DNA from: Bacillus sp. OV166
GTDB taxonomy: Bacteria > Bacillota > Bacilli > Bacillales > Cytobacillaceae
Reading direction: 5' to 3'
Length of the DNA stretch: 64,000 nucleotides
Assembly (NCBI RefSeq): GCF_900177675.1
Contig: NZ_FXWM01000001.1
Span: 2,179,001-2,243,000, forward strand
A model generated the notes under the pieces. That model saw nothing but the letters and a program-made list of their open reading frames with translations, had not been told where the DNA came from and ran no database searches. Both the position numbers and the translations under genes were made by a program. Shown one piece after another: positions 27,663 through 37,483 of the stretch; within the stretch, counting starts at the first letter, position 1; each line of letters opens with the position of its first letter.

Positions 27663-29414
27663 ATGAAAGTATTTTTAGAATTAGGCTGGTATTTTAAACA
27701 GGAGAAAAAAGCGTATATATCCGGGATTTTCCTCCTAATGCTTGTAGCAATATTGCAACTAGTGCCGCCTAAGATCATAGGAATCATTGCTGACCAAATT
27801 AAGAATGGGACTATGACAACGGGAATTCTCTTGCAGTGGATGGCCGTATTAGTTATTGTTGCCCTTGCAATGTATTTCCTTAGGTACTACTGGAGAATTA
27901 TGATTTTTGGATCATCAGTTAAGTTAAGTAAGTTGCTTAGAAATCGGCTATATCATCATTTTACAAATATGTCGCCATCATTTTACCAAAAACGTCGGAT
28001 TGGGGATTTAATGGCACATGCCACAAACGATCTGTCAGCCATTCAACAAACAGCGGGCGTCGGCGTGTTAACCTTCGTTGATTCTCTTTCAACTGGTGGG
28101 TTTGTCATCTGTGCCATGGCATTTACGATTAGCTGGAAATTAACATTAATCTGTTTAATTCCGATGCCCTTTATGGTAATCCTTACGAGCTGGTTTGGAA
28201 CAATGCTCCATCGAACCTTTTATCAGGCACAGGAAGCATTTTCATCATTAAATGATAAAACTCAGGAAAGTATTACTGGGATTAAAGTGATTAAGACATT
28301 TGGCCAGGAAAATGAAGATATCGAGGATTTTCGGAAGCAATCAGAAGATGTCGTCCAAAAAAATATCACCGTCGCAAAAATTGATTCTCTTTTCGATCCG
28401 ACGATTTCGATTATTGTTGGTATTTCCTTTTTCTTATCGATTGTGTTTGGTGCAAAATACGTGATTAATGGGGAACTAACAATCGGGCAATTACTCTCGT
28501 TTACTACATATTTAGGTTTACTCATCTGGCCGATGCTTGCATTTGGCTGGTTATTTAATATTGTTGAGCGAGGCAGTGCTTCCTATGACCGAGTTTCCAT
28601 GCTCCTTCAAGCAAAAGAAGATATAACCGATAAGGAAGGGGCCATAAACGTGGTGCCCGCGGGTGATATTGAATACAATCTTTCTAGCTTTACTTATCCT
28701 GGAGAAACCACACCGGTTTTAAAGGATATATATTTTTCGATATATACCGGCGAGACGGTGGGCATTGTTGGTAAAACAGGTGCTGGTAAAACCACGCTTT
28801 TAAAATTGCTCATTCGTGAGTTTGATAGTTATCAAGGTGAAATTAGATTTGGAGGGAAATCTCTGCAGGAATACAAGCTTGAAAAATTACGCGAGGCCAT
28901 TGGTTATGTACCGCAAGATCATTTCTTGTTTTCAGCCTCTGTTAGTGAAAATATCGCCTTTACGAACTCCGGGGGATCAATAGAGGAAGTCGAGAATGCA
29001 GCTAAGCTTGCCAATATCCATACTGATATCCTTCAATTTACTGAAGGCTATCAAACGGTTGTTGGAGAGCGTGGGGTATCCTTATCGGGCGGGCAGAAGC
29101 AAAGGATTTCGATTGCCCGGGCTATTTTGATGAAGCCAGAAGTGTTAGTACTCGATGATTCCTTATCTGCAGTAGATGCAAAAACAGAGGAAGCCATTCT
29201 TTCAGCATTGAAACAGAATAGGGAAGGAAAAACAACCATCATCACTTCACACCGATTAAGTGCCATTCAACATGCAAATCTCATTCTCGTTCTTGAGGAT
29301 GGAAAGATTGTGGAAAGAGGTACACATGAAGTATTGATGGAGTCGGGTGGATGGTATAAGGAAATGTATTTACGCCAGCAGCTAGAAGAGTTGGTTGAGC
29401 ATGGAGGGCATTAA
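27663..29414 (+). CDS. ABC exporter half-transporter, YheI/BmrC type
   Basis: A 583-residue permease-ATPase fusion: six membrane helices in the first ~310 residues, then a nucleotide-binding domain with Walker A GIVGKTGAGKTTLLKLL, Q-loop IGYVPQDHFLF, signature LSGGQKQRISIARAIL and Walker B VLVLDDSLSAVDAKT. The residue after Walker B is Asp instead of the catalytic Glu, giving the degenerate site expected in one half of a heterodimer; it matches YheI (BmrC). The start at 27663 has GGAGGCGG upstream. The stop is one base before the partner gene, so they are co-translated. Substrate unknown, possibly drugs. Confidence 0.92.
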   Translation: MKVFLELGWYFKQEKKAYISGIFLLMLVAILQLVPPKIIGIIADQIKNGTMTTGILLQWMAVLVIVALAMYFLRYYWRIMIFGSSVKLSKLLRNRLYHHFTNMSPSFYQKRRIGDLMAHATNDLSAIQQTAGVGVLTFVDSLSTGGFVICAMAFTISWKLTLICLIPMPFMVILTSWFGTMLHRTFYQAQEAFSSLNDKTQESITGIKVIKTFGQENEDIEDFRKQSEDVVQKNITVAKIDSLFDPTISIIVGISFFLSIVFGAKYVINGELTIGQLLSFTTYLGLLIWPMLAFGWLFNIVERGSASYDRVSMLLQAKEDITDKEGAINVVPAGDIEYNLSSFTYPGETTPVLKDIYFSIYTGETVGIVGKTGAGKTTLLKLLIREFDSYQGEIRFGGKSLQEYKLEKLREAIGYVPQDHFLFSASVSENIAFTNSGGSIEEVENAAKLANIHTDILQFTEGYQTVVGERGVSLSGGQKQRISIARAILMKPEVLVLDDSLSAVDAKTEEAILSALKQNREGKTTIITSHRLSAIQHANLILVLEDGKIVERGTHEVLMESGGWYKEMYLRQQLEELVEHGGH

Positions 29415-29415
29415 G

Positions 29416-31209
29416 ATGGATGAGAAATTTCAGCTTACAGATCGTGAACAAAGAAATATTTTATTCCGTTTGCTTTCTTATACGAAACCACATAAAAAAA
29501 CGATTGTCACAGCATTTATCTTCTTACTATTAACAACGATTGGCGATATTGTTTTACCGATTATCGTAAAAATATTTATCGATGATTATTTAACTCCTGG
29601 GCAGCTAGAGTTTCAGCCACTATTGATCCTAGGTTCCACATACATGTCAATCCAAATCATTAAAGCGATTCTCATGTTTTTTCAATTGGTTAAATTCCAG
29701 GAACTGGCTTTGAAAATTATCCAACAGCTGCGCATTGATGTTTTTTCTAAAGTACAGTCGCTCGGGTTAAAGTATTTTGATAAGACCCCAGCAGGAAGTA
29801 TCGTTTCAAGGGTGACCAATGATACCGAAGCCATTAAAGACATGTTTGTTACCGTTATTGCAACGTTTATCCAAGGTGGATTTTTATTACTAGGTATTTT
29901 TATTGCGATGTTTATTCTGGACATCAAACTTGGCTTATTATGTGTCGTGATCCTTCCGTTATTATTGTTTGTCATGAACCTATACAGAAAATTAAGTTCA
30001 CGATTTTACCTTGATATGAGCGAACGGCTGAGCCAATTGAATGCCAAGCTCAGTGAATCTTTATCAGGAATGGGGATTATTCAAGTGTTTCGGCAGGAAA
30101 AAAGACTCCGGACAGAATTCGGAGCTATTAATGACCAACACTATCAGGCAGGAATGAAAAATATCAAAATAGATGGCCTTCTGTTAAGACCAGCGATTGA
30201 TTTAATTTATATTTTGGGCTTAATCATTGTATTAAGTTATTTTGGAATAACGTCTTTTAACCATGTGGTGGAAATCGGCGTGTTATATGCCTTCATAAAT
30301 TATTTGGATCGTTTTTTCGAACCGGTTAATCAGATGATGATGAGGCTATCCTTGTACCAACAAGCGATTGTCGCTGGCTCCCGTGTTTTTAAACTGCTGG
30401 ATGAGGAAGAATTAGCACCAATACAAAAAGAAGAGCGGACCAATTCCATTGAAAAAGGAATGATTGAGTTTAAGAATTTAAGTTTTTCCTATGATGGAAA
30501 ACGGGATGTGCTAAAATCTATTTCCTTTAAGGCAAATCCTGGTGAGACAGTCGCACTGGTTGGCCATACTGGAAGTGGAAAAAGCTCGATTATCAATTTG
30601 TTAATGCGTTTTTATGAATATGAACGGGGGGACATTTTGATTGATGGTCAATCGATTCGGAACTTCACAAAGACAGAACTCAGGGAGAAAATGGGCTTAG
30701 TCTTACAGGATCCATTCTTGTTCTTCGGCACGGTGAAGGATAATATCCGTCTTCATTCGAATGACATGAGGGATGAACAAGTCGAAGAAGCAGCAAAGTT
30801 TGTCCAAGCCCACACCTTTATTGAAAAGTTGGAGGATGGCTTTGAACATAAGGTTGTCGAACGTGGTACCACATTTTCAAGCGGTCAAAGGCAACTAATC
30901 GCTTTTGCCCGAACGATCGCCGCTAATCCCAAAATATTGGTTCTCGACGAAGCGACCGCCAACATTGATACAGAAACAGAAGAAGCCATTCAAACCGCAC
31001 TCGCCAAAATGCGAAAAGGTAGAACGACTATTGCCATTGCGCATCGCCTGTCCACCATTCAGGATGCTGATTTAATCTTAGTATTGCATCAGGGGGAAAT
31101 TGTTGAAAGGGGAACCCATCAAGAACTGCTTGCTCTGGGTGGCTTGTACCATAAAATGTTCCTTTTGCAAAACGGAGGGGTAGAACGACTTGAGGATGTT
31201 GTGAATTAA
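29416..31209 (+). CDS. ABC exporter half-transporter, YheH/BmrD type
   Basis: A 597-residue partner of the preceding gene. The membrane domain spans about residues 1-330; the ATPase domain holds Walker A ALVGHTGSGKSSIINLL, Q-loop MGLVLQDPFLF, Walker B ILVLDEATANIDTET with the catalytic Glu, and a signature FSSGQRQLIAFAR in which the second residue is Ser. The intact Glu here and the Asp in the partner are as in YheI-YheH (BmrCD) heterodimers. GGAGG lies ten bases upstream of the ATG, inside the end of the first gene. A strong terminator follows. Confidence 0.92.
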   Translation: MDEKFQLTDREQRNILFRLLSYTKPHKKTIVTAFIFLLLTTIGDIVLPIIVKIFIDDYLTPGQLEFQPLLILGSTYMSIQIIKAILMFFQLVKFQELALKIIQQLRIDVFSKVQSLGLKYFDKTPAGSIVSRVTNDTEAIKDMFVTVIATFIQGGFLLLGIFIAMFILDIKLGLLCVVILPLLLFVMNLYRKLSSRFYLDMSERLSQLNAKLSESLSGMGIIQVFRQEKRLRTEFGAINDQHYQAGMKNIKIDGLLLRPAIDLIYILGLIIVLSYFGITSFNHVVEIGVLYAFINYLDRFFEPVNQMMMRLSLYQQAIVAGSRVFKLLDEEELAPIQKEERTNSIEKGMIEFKNLSFSYDGKRDVLKSISFKANPGETVALVGHTGSGKSSIINLLMRFYEYERGDILIDGQSIRNFTKTELREKMGLVLQDPFLFFGTVKDNIRLHSNDMRDEQVEEAAKFVQAHTFIEKLEDGFEHKVVERGTTFSSGQRQLIAFARTIAANPKILVLDEATANIDTETEEAIQTALAKMRKGRTTIAIAHRLSTIQDADLILVLHQGEIVERGTHQELLALGGLYHKMFLLQNGGVERLEDVVN

Positions 31210-31212
31210 TGG

Positions 31213-31248
31213 AAAAAAGCCTGGCGGAGTCGCCAGGCTTTTTTCCAT
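31213..31248 (+). terminator. Terminator of the ABC exporter operon
   Basis: AAAAAAGCCTGGCG (31213-31226) pairs perfectly with CGCCAGGCTTTTTT (31231-31244) around a GAGT loop. Confidence 0.95.
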
Positions 31249-31300
31249 TATATAGGTCTATTGTCTATTTCTAATGATGACGACATACAAGGACTTTCTT

Positions 31301-31477
31301 TTAACTAGCTGATGAAGGCATCTTGTTTATATATATTCTATGATATTCATTTAAGAGATGATCAAGTTCCTGGCTGTAACGAATTGCAACGGAGGATGTC
31401 AAGCCGTTGGTGATGGCGACTTGAATTAATTCAGCTCGTTTTTCTTCAATTAATGTAACTAAATCATTTTTTGTCAC
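31301..31477 (-). CDS. Spo0E-family aspartyl-phosphate phosphatase
   Basis: A 58-residue two-helix protein. RYSQELDHLLNEYHR is the Spo0E signature (SxxLDxLLxxY), which dephosphorylates Spo0A and delays sporulation. GTG at 31477 follows GGAAAGGA by eight bases; the frame extends to 31519 but without a ribosome site. It is isolated and opposes the ABC exporter operon. Which family member it is cannot be said. Confidence 0.85.
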   Translation of the reverse strand: MTKNDLVTLIEEKRAELIQVAITNGLTSSVAIRYSQELDHLLNEYHRIYINKMPSSAS

Positions 31478-31753
31478 GGCCGATGTCCTTTCCGGAGTAA
31501 CCCCTAAATTATGGTGCAAATAGACTACTAATATATCAAAATGACATTGGTTTTACTAGTATAACCTATGATGTAAATTTTTACAAAGGCATTTGTAAAT
31601 AAATATCCAACGAATTTATGTATATATTTTATGGAAGAGGCATTTCAGTGGAACAAAAAAAGGCGGCGACATAAAATATTCAATTTAACCATTATCATTT
31701 ATATCAAACATTTGTTAGAATATAAACGTATCGACTATAGTGGGAGTGTTAAT

Positions 31754-32461
31754 ATGTCAGATGTAAATATATTTTTAGCCTTAGGGGCAGGATTTTTAAG
31801 CTTTATTTCTCCTTGTTGTTTACCGCTTTATCCTGCATTTCTCTCGTACATCACAGGTATGTCTGTTGGGGAACTAAAAAGTGAAAATGCCATGCTTCAA
31901 AAGCGGAGTTTACTCCACACATTATTTTTCCTTTTAGGCTTTTCAATTATTTTTATTGCGATTGGATTTGGAACTTCGTTTCTAGGAAGCTTTTTCTTAC
32001 AGTATAAAGATCTTATTCGTCAACTAGGCGGAATTTTTATTGTTTTCTTTGGTATAGTGATCGTAGGAATATTAAATCCGAAGTTTTTGATGAAGGATCG
32101 CCGCATTGAATTTAAAAATCGTCCTTCAGGTTATTTTGGTTCTGTCTTAATTGGGATGGCATTTGCAGCTGGTTGGACGCCTTGTACAGGTCCGATTCTA
32201 TCGTTTGTTATTTCCCTGGCAGCCACAAATCCAGGTTCAGGTATGATGTATATGATTGCCTATTGTCTAGGCTTTGCCATACCATTCTTTATCCTTTCGT
32301 TCTTCCTTGGACGCATGACTTGGATTAAGAAGAACAGCGGAAAAATTGTTAAAATTGGCGGTTACATAATGATTGTAATGGGGGTTGTCCTCTTCTTTGA
32401 CTGGATGACTAAAATCATTACTATTTTTTCAGGAATGTTTGGTGGCTTTACGGGGTTCTAA
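31754..32461 (+). CDS. ccdA: Cytochrome c biogenesis protein CcdA
   Basis: A 235-residue thiol-redox membrane protein with six helices. The two active cysteines lie in [19 protein letters not shown] (helix 1) and [11 protein letters not shown] (helix 4). It passes reducing equivalents from cytoplasmic thioredoxin to extracytoplasmic thiol proteins for cytochrome c maturation and spore development. The start at 31754 agrees with the B. subtilis protein; the open frame extends to 31631 without support. A weak hairpin follows before ccdC. The yneI gene found between ccdA and ccdC in B. subtilis is absent. Confidence 0.96.
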   Translation: MSDVNIFLALGAGFLSFISPCCLPLYPAFLSYITGMSVGELKSENAMLQKRSLLHTLFFLLGFSIIFIAIGFGTSFLGSFFLQYKDLIRQLGGIFIVFFGIVIVGILNPKFLMKDRRIEFKNRPSGYFGSVLIGMAFAAGWTPCTGPILSFVISLAATNPGSGMMYMIAYCLGFAIPFFILSFFLGRMTWIKKNSGKIVKIGGYIMIVMGVVLFFDWMTKIITIFSGMFGGFTGF

Positions 32462-32512
32462 TTTAAACTCGAAAATGATAAATATATAAAAATATTATAT
32501 TTTTTGAAAGGG

Positions 32513-32535
32513 AACTTCCTTAGGAGGTTTTTTCC
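32513..32535 (+). terminator. Terminator of ccdA
   Basis: AACTTCC (32513-32519) pairs with GGAGGTT (32523-32529), one G-U pair, then TTTT. Confidence 0.7.
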
Positions 32536-32658
32536 TTTTTTTGTATCGATCACCTGTGTGTTAGAAATGGGAACATTTTATCATGAGTTAATTTTTTTCA
32601 AATGAATTTATTTGCGATATAATGGGTTAGTAAATAAATTAGATAAGGAATGAATCTA

Positions 32659-33138
32659 ATGAACATAGTTCTTGCTTCTTCAATTGGAGCGGTTTTTATG
32701 GGCAGCCTTGCCTTGGTTGTCCGTATGAAAGCTGCAAAGAAACCCACGAATGCTCGTAAAATAATTCTACCTCCATTTTTCATGTCGAGTGGGGCTTTAA
32801 TGTATATAGATCCGCAATTTAGACTAACTGGAGCAGAAATGATCGAGGCAGCGATTGTTGGGATGCTATTCTCTATCTTACTAATTAAAACCTCAAAGTT
32901 TGAGATCCGCGATAACGATATTTATCTAAAGCGATCCAAGGCATTTTTCTTTATTTTAATTGGTCTATTAGTTGTTCGCCTTGTTATGAAGTCGGTACTA
33001 AGTGCAAGCATTGATTTGGGAGAATTAAGTGGGATGTTCTTTTTCCTTGCCTATTGTATGATTGTCCCCTGGCGGATTGCGATGTATATGGACTACAAAA
33101 AGCTGTTTAGGCAACTTCATGGTGATAAGCAATTATAA
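32659..33138 (+). CDS. ccdC: CcdC family protein
   Basis: A 159-residue membrane protein with about four helices, encoded after ccdA as in B. subtilis (yneJ). KIILPPFFMSSGALMYI, IKTSKFEIRDNDIYLKRSKA and PWRIAMYMDYKKL are close to the family. It is associated with cytochrome c biogenesis but is dispensable in B. subtilis. AAGG lies ten bases before the ATG at 32659; an ATG three codons earlier sits inside that site. Confidence 0.93.
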   Translation: MNIVLASSIGAVFMGSLALVVRMKAAKKPTNARKIILPPFFMSSGALMYIDPQFRLTGAEMIEAAIVGMLFSILLIKTSKFEIRDNDIYLKRSKAFFFILIGLLVVRLVMKSVLSASIDLGELSGMFFFLAYCMIVPWRIAMYMDYKKLFRQLHGDKQL

Positions 33139-33149
33139 TTATGTGATAG

Positions 33150-33178
33150 ACTGGTCCTTTATTGGATCAGTTTTTCTT
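33150..33178 (+). terminator. Terminator of ccdC
   Basis: ACTGGTCC (33150-33157) pairs with GGATCAGT (33164-33171), one G-U pair, then TTTT. Confidence 0.85.
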
Positions 33179-33236
33179 TTTAGGATTTGTTAAATAATGA
33201 GTTTGAAATATTGGTCGAAAATGTTTGCATAGTTCC

Positions 33237-33356
33237 GGGCTATTGGCGACAAAAGTCAGTGAAAATCAGAGAAAAGTGTCGCCAATGAGGGCTATTGACG
33301 ACAAATTTTAGGAAAGAACTATGAAAAATGTATCCAATGGTGTCCGTTGATGACAA
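33237..33356. repeat. Intergenic palindromic repeat, about two and a half units
   Basis: GGCTATTGGCGACAAAA and GGGCTATTGACGACAAA are direct near-copies, and a weaker third (GTTGATGACAAAA) follows. ATTGGCGACA (33242-33251) pairs perfectly with TGTCGCCAAT (33277-33286). It resembles the ATTGGCTACC palindrome at 21.1 kb in design. It lies between converging ccdC and yneK. Confidence 0.6.
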
Positions 33357-33385
33357 AATAAAAAAACCATCTATTAGCTAGATGG

Positions 33386-33811
33386 TTAAAATAAGTGCTC
33401 AAAAGGAGCAACATCAATTCTATTTTCAAAGAGCTTTTTTCGTAAAAATTTATGATCTCTTTTTGGTGTGGCTTGAATATATCCACGAATAACGAGGTCC
33501 TGAGTAATTTTTGGAGCTTTTTCTCGAAGGGCGATTTCGCCAATCTTTCCGGCAATCTTATGTCTGGCAACATCACGGAATAATTCGGGAACAGGACTGA
33601 CTAAATCCTCTAGGAGTTCTTTCTCCTCAGGCCCCCACAAGTGTCGCGATTCATTTACATAATGTTCTTCCCAATCCATAACTGACTTTCCGTCTTCTTT
33701 CGGCATCTTCTTCAAAAACTTACGGAACATAAAAAATCCTCCGATGGCAAATGACCCAACTAGGAAAAATACCCAGAACAGGATAAACCATAGAAACCAA
33801 CCATGAAGCAT
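33386..33811 (-). CDS. yneK: YneK, DUF2621 membrane protein
   Basis: A 141-residue protein with one N-terminal helix (WFLWFILFWVFFLVGSFAIGG) and a soluble tail with MDWEEHYVNESRHLW and IGEIALREKAPKITQDLVIR, the DUF2621 family. It ends the ccdA-ccdC-yneK block conserved in Bacillus. TAGGTG precedes the ATG. Function unknown. It is the last gene that follows B. subtilis order; the accessory region begins about 300 bases beyond. Confidence 0.88.
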   Translation of the reverse strand: MLHGWFLWFILFWVFFLVGSFAIGGFFMFRKFLKKMPKEDGKSVMDWEEHYVNESRHLWGPEEKELLEDLVSPVPELFRDVARHKIAGKIGEIALREKAPKITQDLVIRGYIQATPKRDHKFLRKKLFENRIDVAPFEHLF

Positions 33812-33849
33812 ATCTATTCACCTACAAGATAACTATTTTTCTTCTTATT

Positions 33850-34136
33850 ATAGTCTGATTTTATGAATTAAGACAAGTATTGGACAAAATTGAATGAAAT
33901 TATACTTAAGATTTTAATCAAGAATCGAATCATAGTGAATGCACTAAACAGGTAATGGTTCCGTAGTTTACTGATGAAAAGCTTGTCGAAAAAAAGACAA
34001 ATACGCTGATTCTATTGATTATCACCATATTCCATAGTAATATGATATCAAATGATAGGGAAGCGAAGGAATTTGTTTCTTTCGCCAAAAGACTGTGTTA
34101 CTGTAGTCCAAACATCTTAGATATTTTAACATCCAT
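33850..34136. other. Intergenic stretch before the tRNA-Sec gene
   Basis: AT-rich, stops in all frames. TTGATTATC to TAATATGAT at 34014-34044 may contain promoter elements for the tRNA, but I cannot assign them with confidence. Confidence 0.3.
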
Positions 34137-34233
34137 GGGGCTGAATGGGGTACTGGTGTCCTCCACAGTCTTCAAAACTGCCTGAGACCTGCGTGCCAGG
34201 TCTGGTGGGTTCGATTCCCACGCAGTCCCGCCA
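34137..34233 (+). tRNA. selC: tRNA-Sec (selenocysteine, anticodon TCA)
   Basis: A 97-base tRNA with encoded CCA (34231-34233). GGGGCTG (34137-34143) pairs with CAGTCCC (34223-34229), one G-U pair. The anticodon loop CTTCAAA gives TCA, reading UGA. A long variable arm AGACCTG/CAGGTCT and the T arm GTGGG-TTCGATT-CCCAC are clear. Long acceptor-T stack, long variable arm and TCA anticodon together identify tRNA-Sec. It implies SelA, SelB, SelD and at least one selenoprotein elsewhere in the genome; none is in this window. A decayed integrase begins directly after it. Confidence 0.93.
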
Positions 34234-34235
34234 AT

Positions 34236-34850
34236 AATGACTTTTCAATCCATTACATAACATCTTACCACTACAGTCTTTTGTTAAGTTTATACGACAC
34301 TGTGTGAAACCGAGAAGCCAAAACCATTTGTGTTCAGAGCCTTCAGATATATTATTTGGAGGTTTTTTGTATGCGTAAGGATTGAGAAAACAAGGAAGAG
34401 TCACAGGCATAAGAAAGGTTACTGAGATCTTGACTATGACTGAATGTTTGAGCGATTCATGTGGTTCAAACAGACGGAGGGTTTAGCTCCTCGTACTATT
34501 GAAGATTTTCAGATTCACTTTCAATGGTTACTAGATTATCTTGGTGAAGACTTATGAAGAGAGCAAATGACTCTTGAAGTGTTCCTTGAGTGAGTTGACT
34601 TTATGCTCAACGATAAAGGTCTTCAACCTATAACAGTCAATATTGGTGTAAGAACCTGAGAGTATTCTGCGTTGGTGTTATCTTGAAAACCTTTTTCATA
34701 TTTCAATTCATGATAAGTTTAAGCCAATGAAGACAGAAGAAGACACTATTGAATCTTAAACTGTTACTGAAATTAAAACTCCGTTCAACGAATTTGACGA
34801 GTCGACCTTCGTTGTTCCGAGATAAAGTTATGGTCTATGAACGCCTCTCC
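34236..34850 (+). pseudogene. Decayed tyrosine integrase module, copy 1
   Basis: After a conserved leader (TTTGGAGGTTTTTTGT at about 34357) and a broken short ORF comes an integrase N-terminal domain: MFERFMWFKQTEGLAPRTIE from about 34445, then DFQIHFQWLLDYLGEDL. It is interrupted by TGA codons where the second copy (53.4 kb) has Ser (DL-stop-RE versus DLSRE) and Arg (LE-stop-VDF versus LERIGF), and then by frameshifts. Traces such as KPMKTEEDTIES appear at about 34725. The catalytic part is not recognisable. It directly abuts tRNA-Sec, a likely former attachment site. Confidence 0.75.
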
Positions 34851-35741
34851 CTGTTCAAGGTCCATATTTTTGGTTTCTCCATTAATCTGTAATATTAATT
34901 TAGACAAATATTTTGCGTCTCTTTTAATAGCAGATCAAATCGAGTAGTTTAATTTTTTTACATTGAAATCCTGTTGGCTGAAAATCATGAAATACACTCC
35001 ATTCATATTTAAATAAAACACAAGGTAAGCAGATACAACAAACAAACTAACTTACGATTGTTTCATAATTGCGTAAAACGAATAATCGATTATTCAAGGG
35101 TTCTCCTCCCCTCACTGCTATATAAAATGAATCTTATGAGAGTTTTTAGTCATGGATCACTTGATGAGGAAAACTATTATACTTCTAATTATGAAAATAT
35201 AAAAGAAAAATTAATCCATTTTTTTCTTTTTTTGTCGTTTTTTTCAATTATTTGTCCTAGCTGAGATGAAACGTAACATAATCTCAGAGCGTACTAGAGC
35301 GGGTCTGGAGACTGCTTGAGCAAGCAATCCGTATCGGTTCAATTGCGTTCATTAAATCTTGAAATTCAACCATGCTGTGGAATGGCTTAACTTACAGTCT
35401 TTCGTTTAACGTGACAAAGAATTAAAACAGGATTACTCTTAATAACGTATCTATTCATTACAATTGGAATGACATAAGCGGTGGAATAAGCACCAACCTA
35501 CTGCTTTTGCTAAGGAGATGATGTCACCAAGTGTGAGGTATTAGTAGACGGAGTTATTATAAAAATCAATCATTCGCAAAGTTAAGGGGAAAATGGAAAT
35601 TTTGACTCAGAATAACTTTTTATATGCATCATTAATTATGTAATTAAAGGGAATCATAAATGAATAATGGCATTTTAATAGAAGCTAGGATATTTTCAAG
35701 GAAACTACATAGCTTTACAACTAGAACGAGGGTGTGAGAAC
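34851..35741. other. Decayed region with a serine-recombinase scrap
   Basis: No intact gene. At about 35278-35330 one frame reads SERTRAGLETA, stop, ASNP, matching the ERT(Q/R)AGLEAARARG hinge of a Pin/Hin-type recombinase with a TGA where Arg is expected. The rest is AT-rich with stops in all frames; ORFs such as that at 35058-35264 show no family features. Confidence 0.55.
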
Positions 35742-37282
35742 GTGTCAGAGACAGATATGTCGAAATACGAGAAGAAAATAATCATTCGCAACATACAAAT
35801 CGAAGACATTGATGAAATTATAGAGTTAGGGAAAGTTTGCTTCCCTAACATGGACCCATGGAAGCGGGAGCAATTGGTTAGTCACATTCGAATTTTCCCA
35901 GAGGGTCAATTTTGCGTGGAATATGAGGACAAGATTGTAGGTTCCTGTTCAAGTTTAATCGTCAATTTTGAAGAATATGACGACCAGCACACATGGGACG
36001 TTATTACGGACAACGGGTATATCACGAATCACGACCACAACGGGAAAAATTTGTACGGGATTGAAGTGATGGTCGATCCAGGATACCGGCGCATGAAACT
36101 AGGTGCCCGTCTTTACGAGGCGCGCAAGGAACTCGCTGTTCGATTAAATCTTCAAAGCATCATTATCGGCGGACGAATCCCAAATTACCACAAATACAAG
36201 AATGAAATGACGGCTCGTGAGTATGTTGCTGCAGTTGAGAAGCACAGTATTTATGACCCAGTTTTGTCCTTTCAGCTCCTGCAGGGGTTTACTATTAAAC
36301 GTATCAACACAAGCTACCTGCCAGATGACAAAGCATCTGATTCTATGGCTACCTTGATAGAATGGAACAACATCGATTATCGTCCAAAGAATAAGCGAAT
36401 TTATCGCACATCGTTCCCGGTTAGAATCTGTGCGGTTCAGTACATGATGAAAAAAATTGACTCGTTTCAGGATTTTAATCGTCAAATTGAGTACTATGTC
36501 GACGTCGCGGCTGATTTCGGATCTGATTTTGTTGTATTTCCGGAGATATTTACAACCCAATGATGTCATTTCTGGAAGAAAAACGGCCGGATCAGGCAGT
36601 TCGACGACTGGCAACCTATACAGATCAATATATTGAACTGTTTACGCAACTCGCAGTACGATATAACATCAACATTGTTGGTGGATCACATTTTGTTGAA
36701 GAAAATGGGGATGTCTACAATGTTGGTTTTTTATTCCGTCGCGACGGCACGATAGAAAAACAGTCCAAAATTCACGCCACACCAAACGAGAAAAAGTGGT
36801 GGGGCATTTCAGAAGGAAACGAAATTCATGTGTTTGACACGGATTGCGGAAAGATTGCTATCCACATTTCTTACGACATCGAGTTTCCGGAACTCGCAAG
36901 GATTGCTGTTGATAAGGGTGCAAACATTATATTTGTACCTTTTTGTACGGAGGATCGTCAGGGGTACCTCCGTGTTCGCTACTGTGCCCAGGCACGTGCG
37001 ATTGAGAACCAAGTATATACCTGTATTGCTGGAACCGTGGGCAACTTAACGCATGTTGAGAATATGGATATTCAGTACGCACAATCTGGAATTTTCTCGC
37101 CTTCCGATTTTGAGTTTGCAAGGGATGGGATTGTAGGGGAATGTGATGCTAACATTGACACCGTAGTTGTTGGTGACGTAGACCTTGAGAAGCTGAGACG
37201 TTCTCGGAATTCTGGTTCGCTGCGCCAATTACGCGATCGACGACATGATTTGTATCGAATTGAATGGAATGGATTGGATTAG
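35742..37282 (+). pseudogene. Fused GNAT acetyltransferase-nitrilase (YhcX-like), frameshifted and lacking the catalytic Cys
   Basis: B. subtilis YhcX-type proteins (about 510 residues) join an N-terminal GNAT domain to a carbon-nitrogen hydrolase domain. Here the frame starting at GTG 35742 gives the GNAT domain (VMVDPGYRRMKLGARLYEAR) and the nitrilase start with its Glu ([10 protein letters not shown]), then stops at 36563. The protein resumes in a shifted frame from 36560 ([16 protein letters not shown]), as if one T were lost from CAATTGATG. The Lys region is present (TPNEKKWWG), but the nucleophile motif reads [11 protein letters not shown], with Ser where relatives have Cys. So the hydrolase is probably dead even without the frameshift. 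Confidence 0.85.
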
Positions 37283-37314
37283 CATAAAGCAGGATTAAGT
37301 TGTTTATAACTTAG

Positions 37315-37356
37315 GGTGTCAAGCACCAGACTTGGATTTGGTGATTGGCACCTTTA
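37315..37356 (+). terminator. Imperfect hairpin after the nitrilase remnant
   Basis: GGTGTCAAGCACCA pairs with TGGTGATTGGCACC at 12 of 14 positions across an 11-base centre, followed by TTTATTTGTTTT. Probable terminator. Confidence 0.6.
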
Positions 37357-37483
37357 TTTGTTTTACTTCCGGAGGGAAAACTTTGGGATCACTGTGAACA
37401 GTAGCTTTTTTGGGAAGTATGTTAATAATTAACCACGAAAGCTAGAAAATCAGTGTATACATTATGCAAGGAGGCTAAGTTGA

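Noticed and set aside
34126..34410. 94-codon minus-strand ORF
   Set aside because: It is antisense to the tRNA-Sec gene and the integrase leader, with no family resemblance.
34445..34700. TGA codons in the integrase beside tRNA-Sec read as selenocysteine
   Set aside because: The second copy has Ser and Arg at these places, frameshifts are also present and no SECIS-like hairpin follows.
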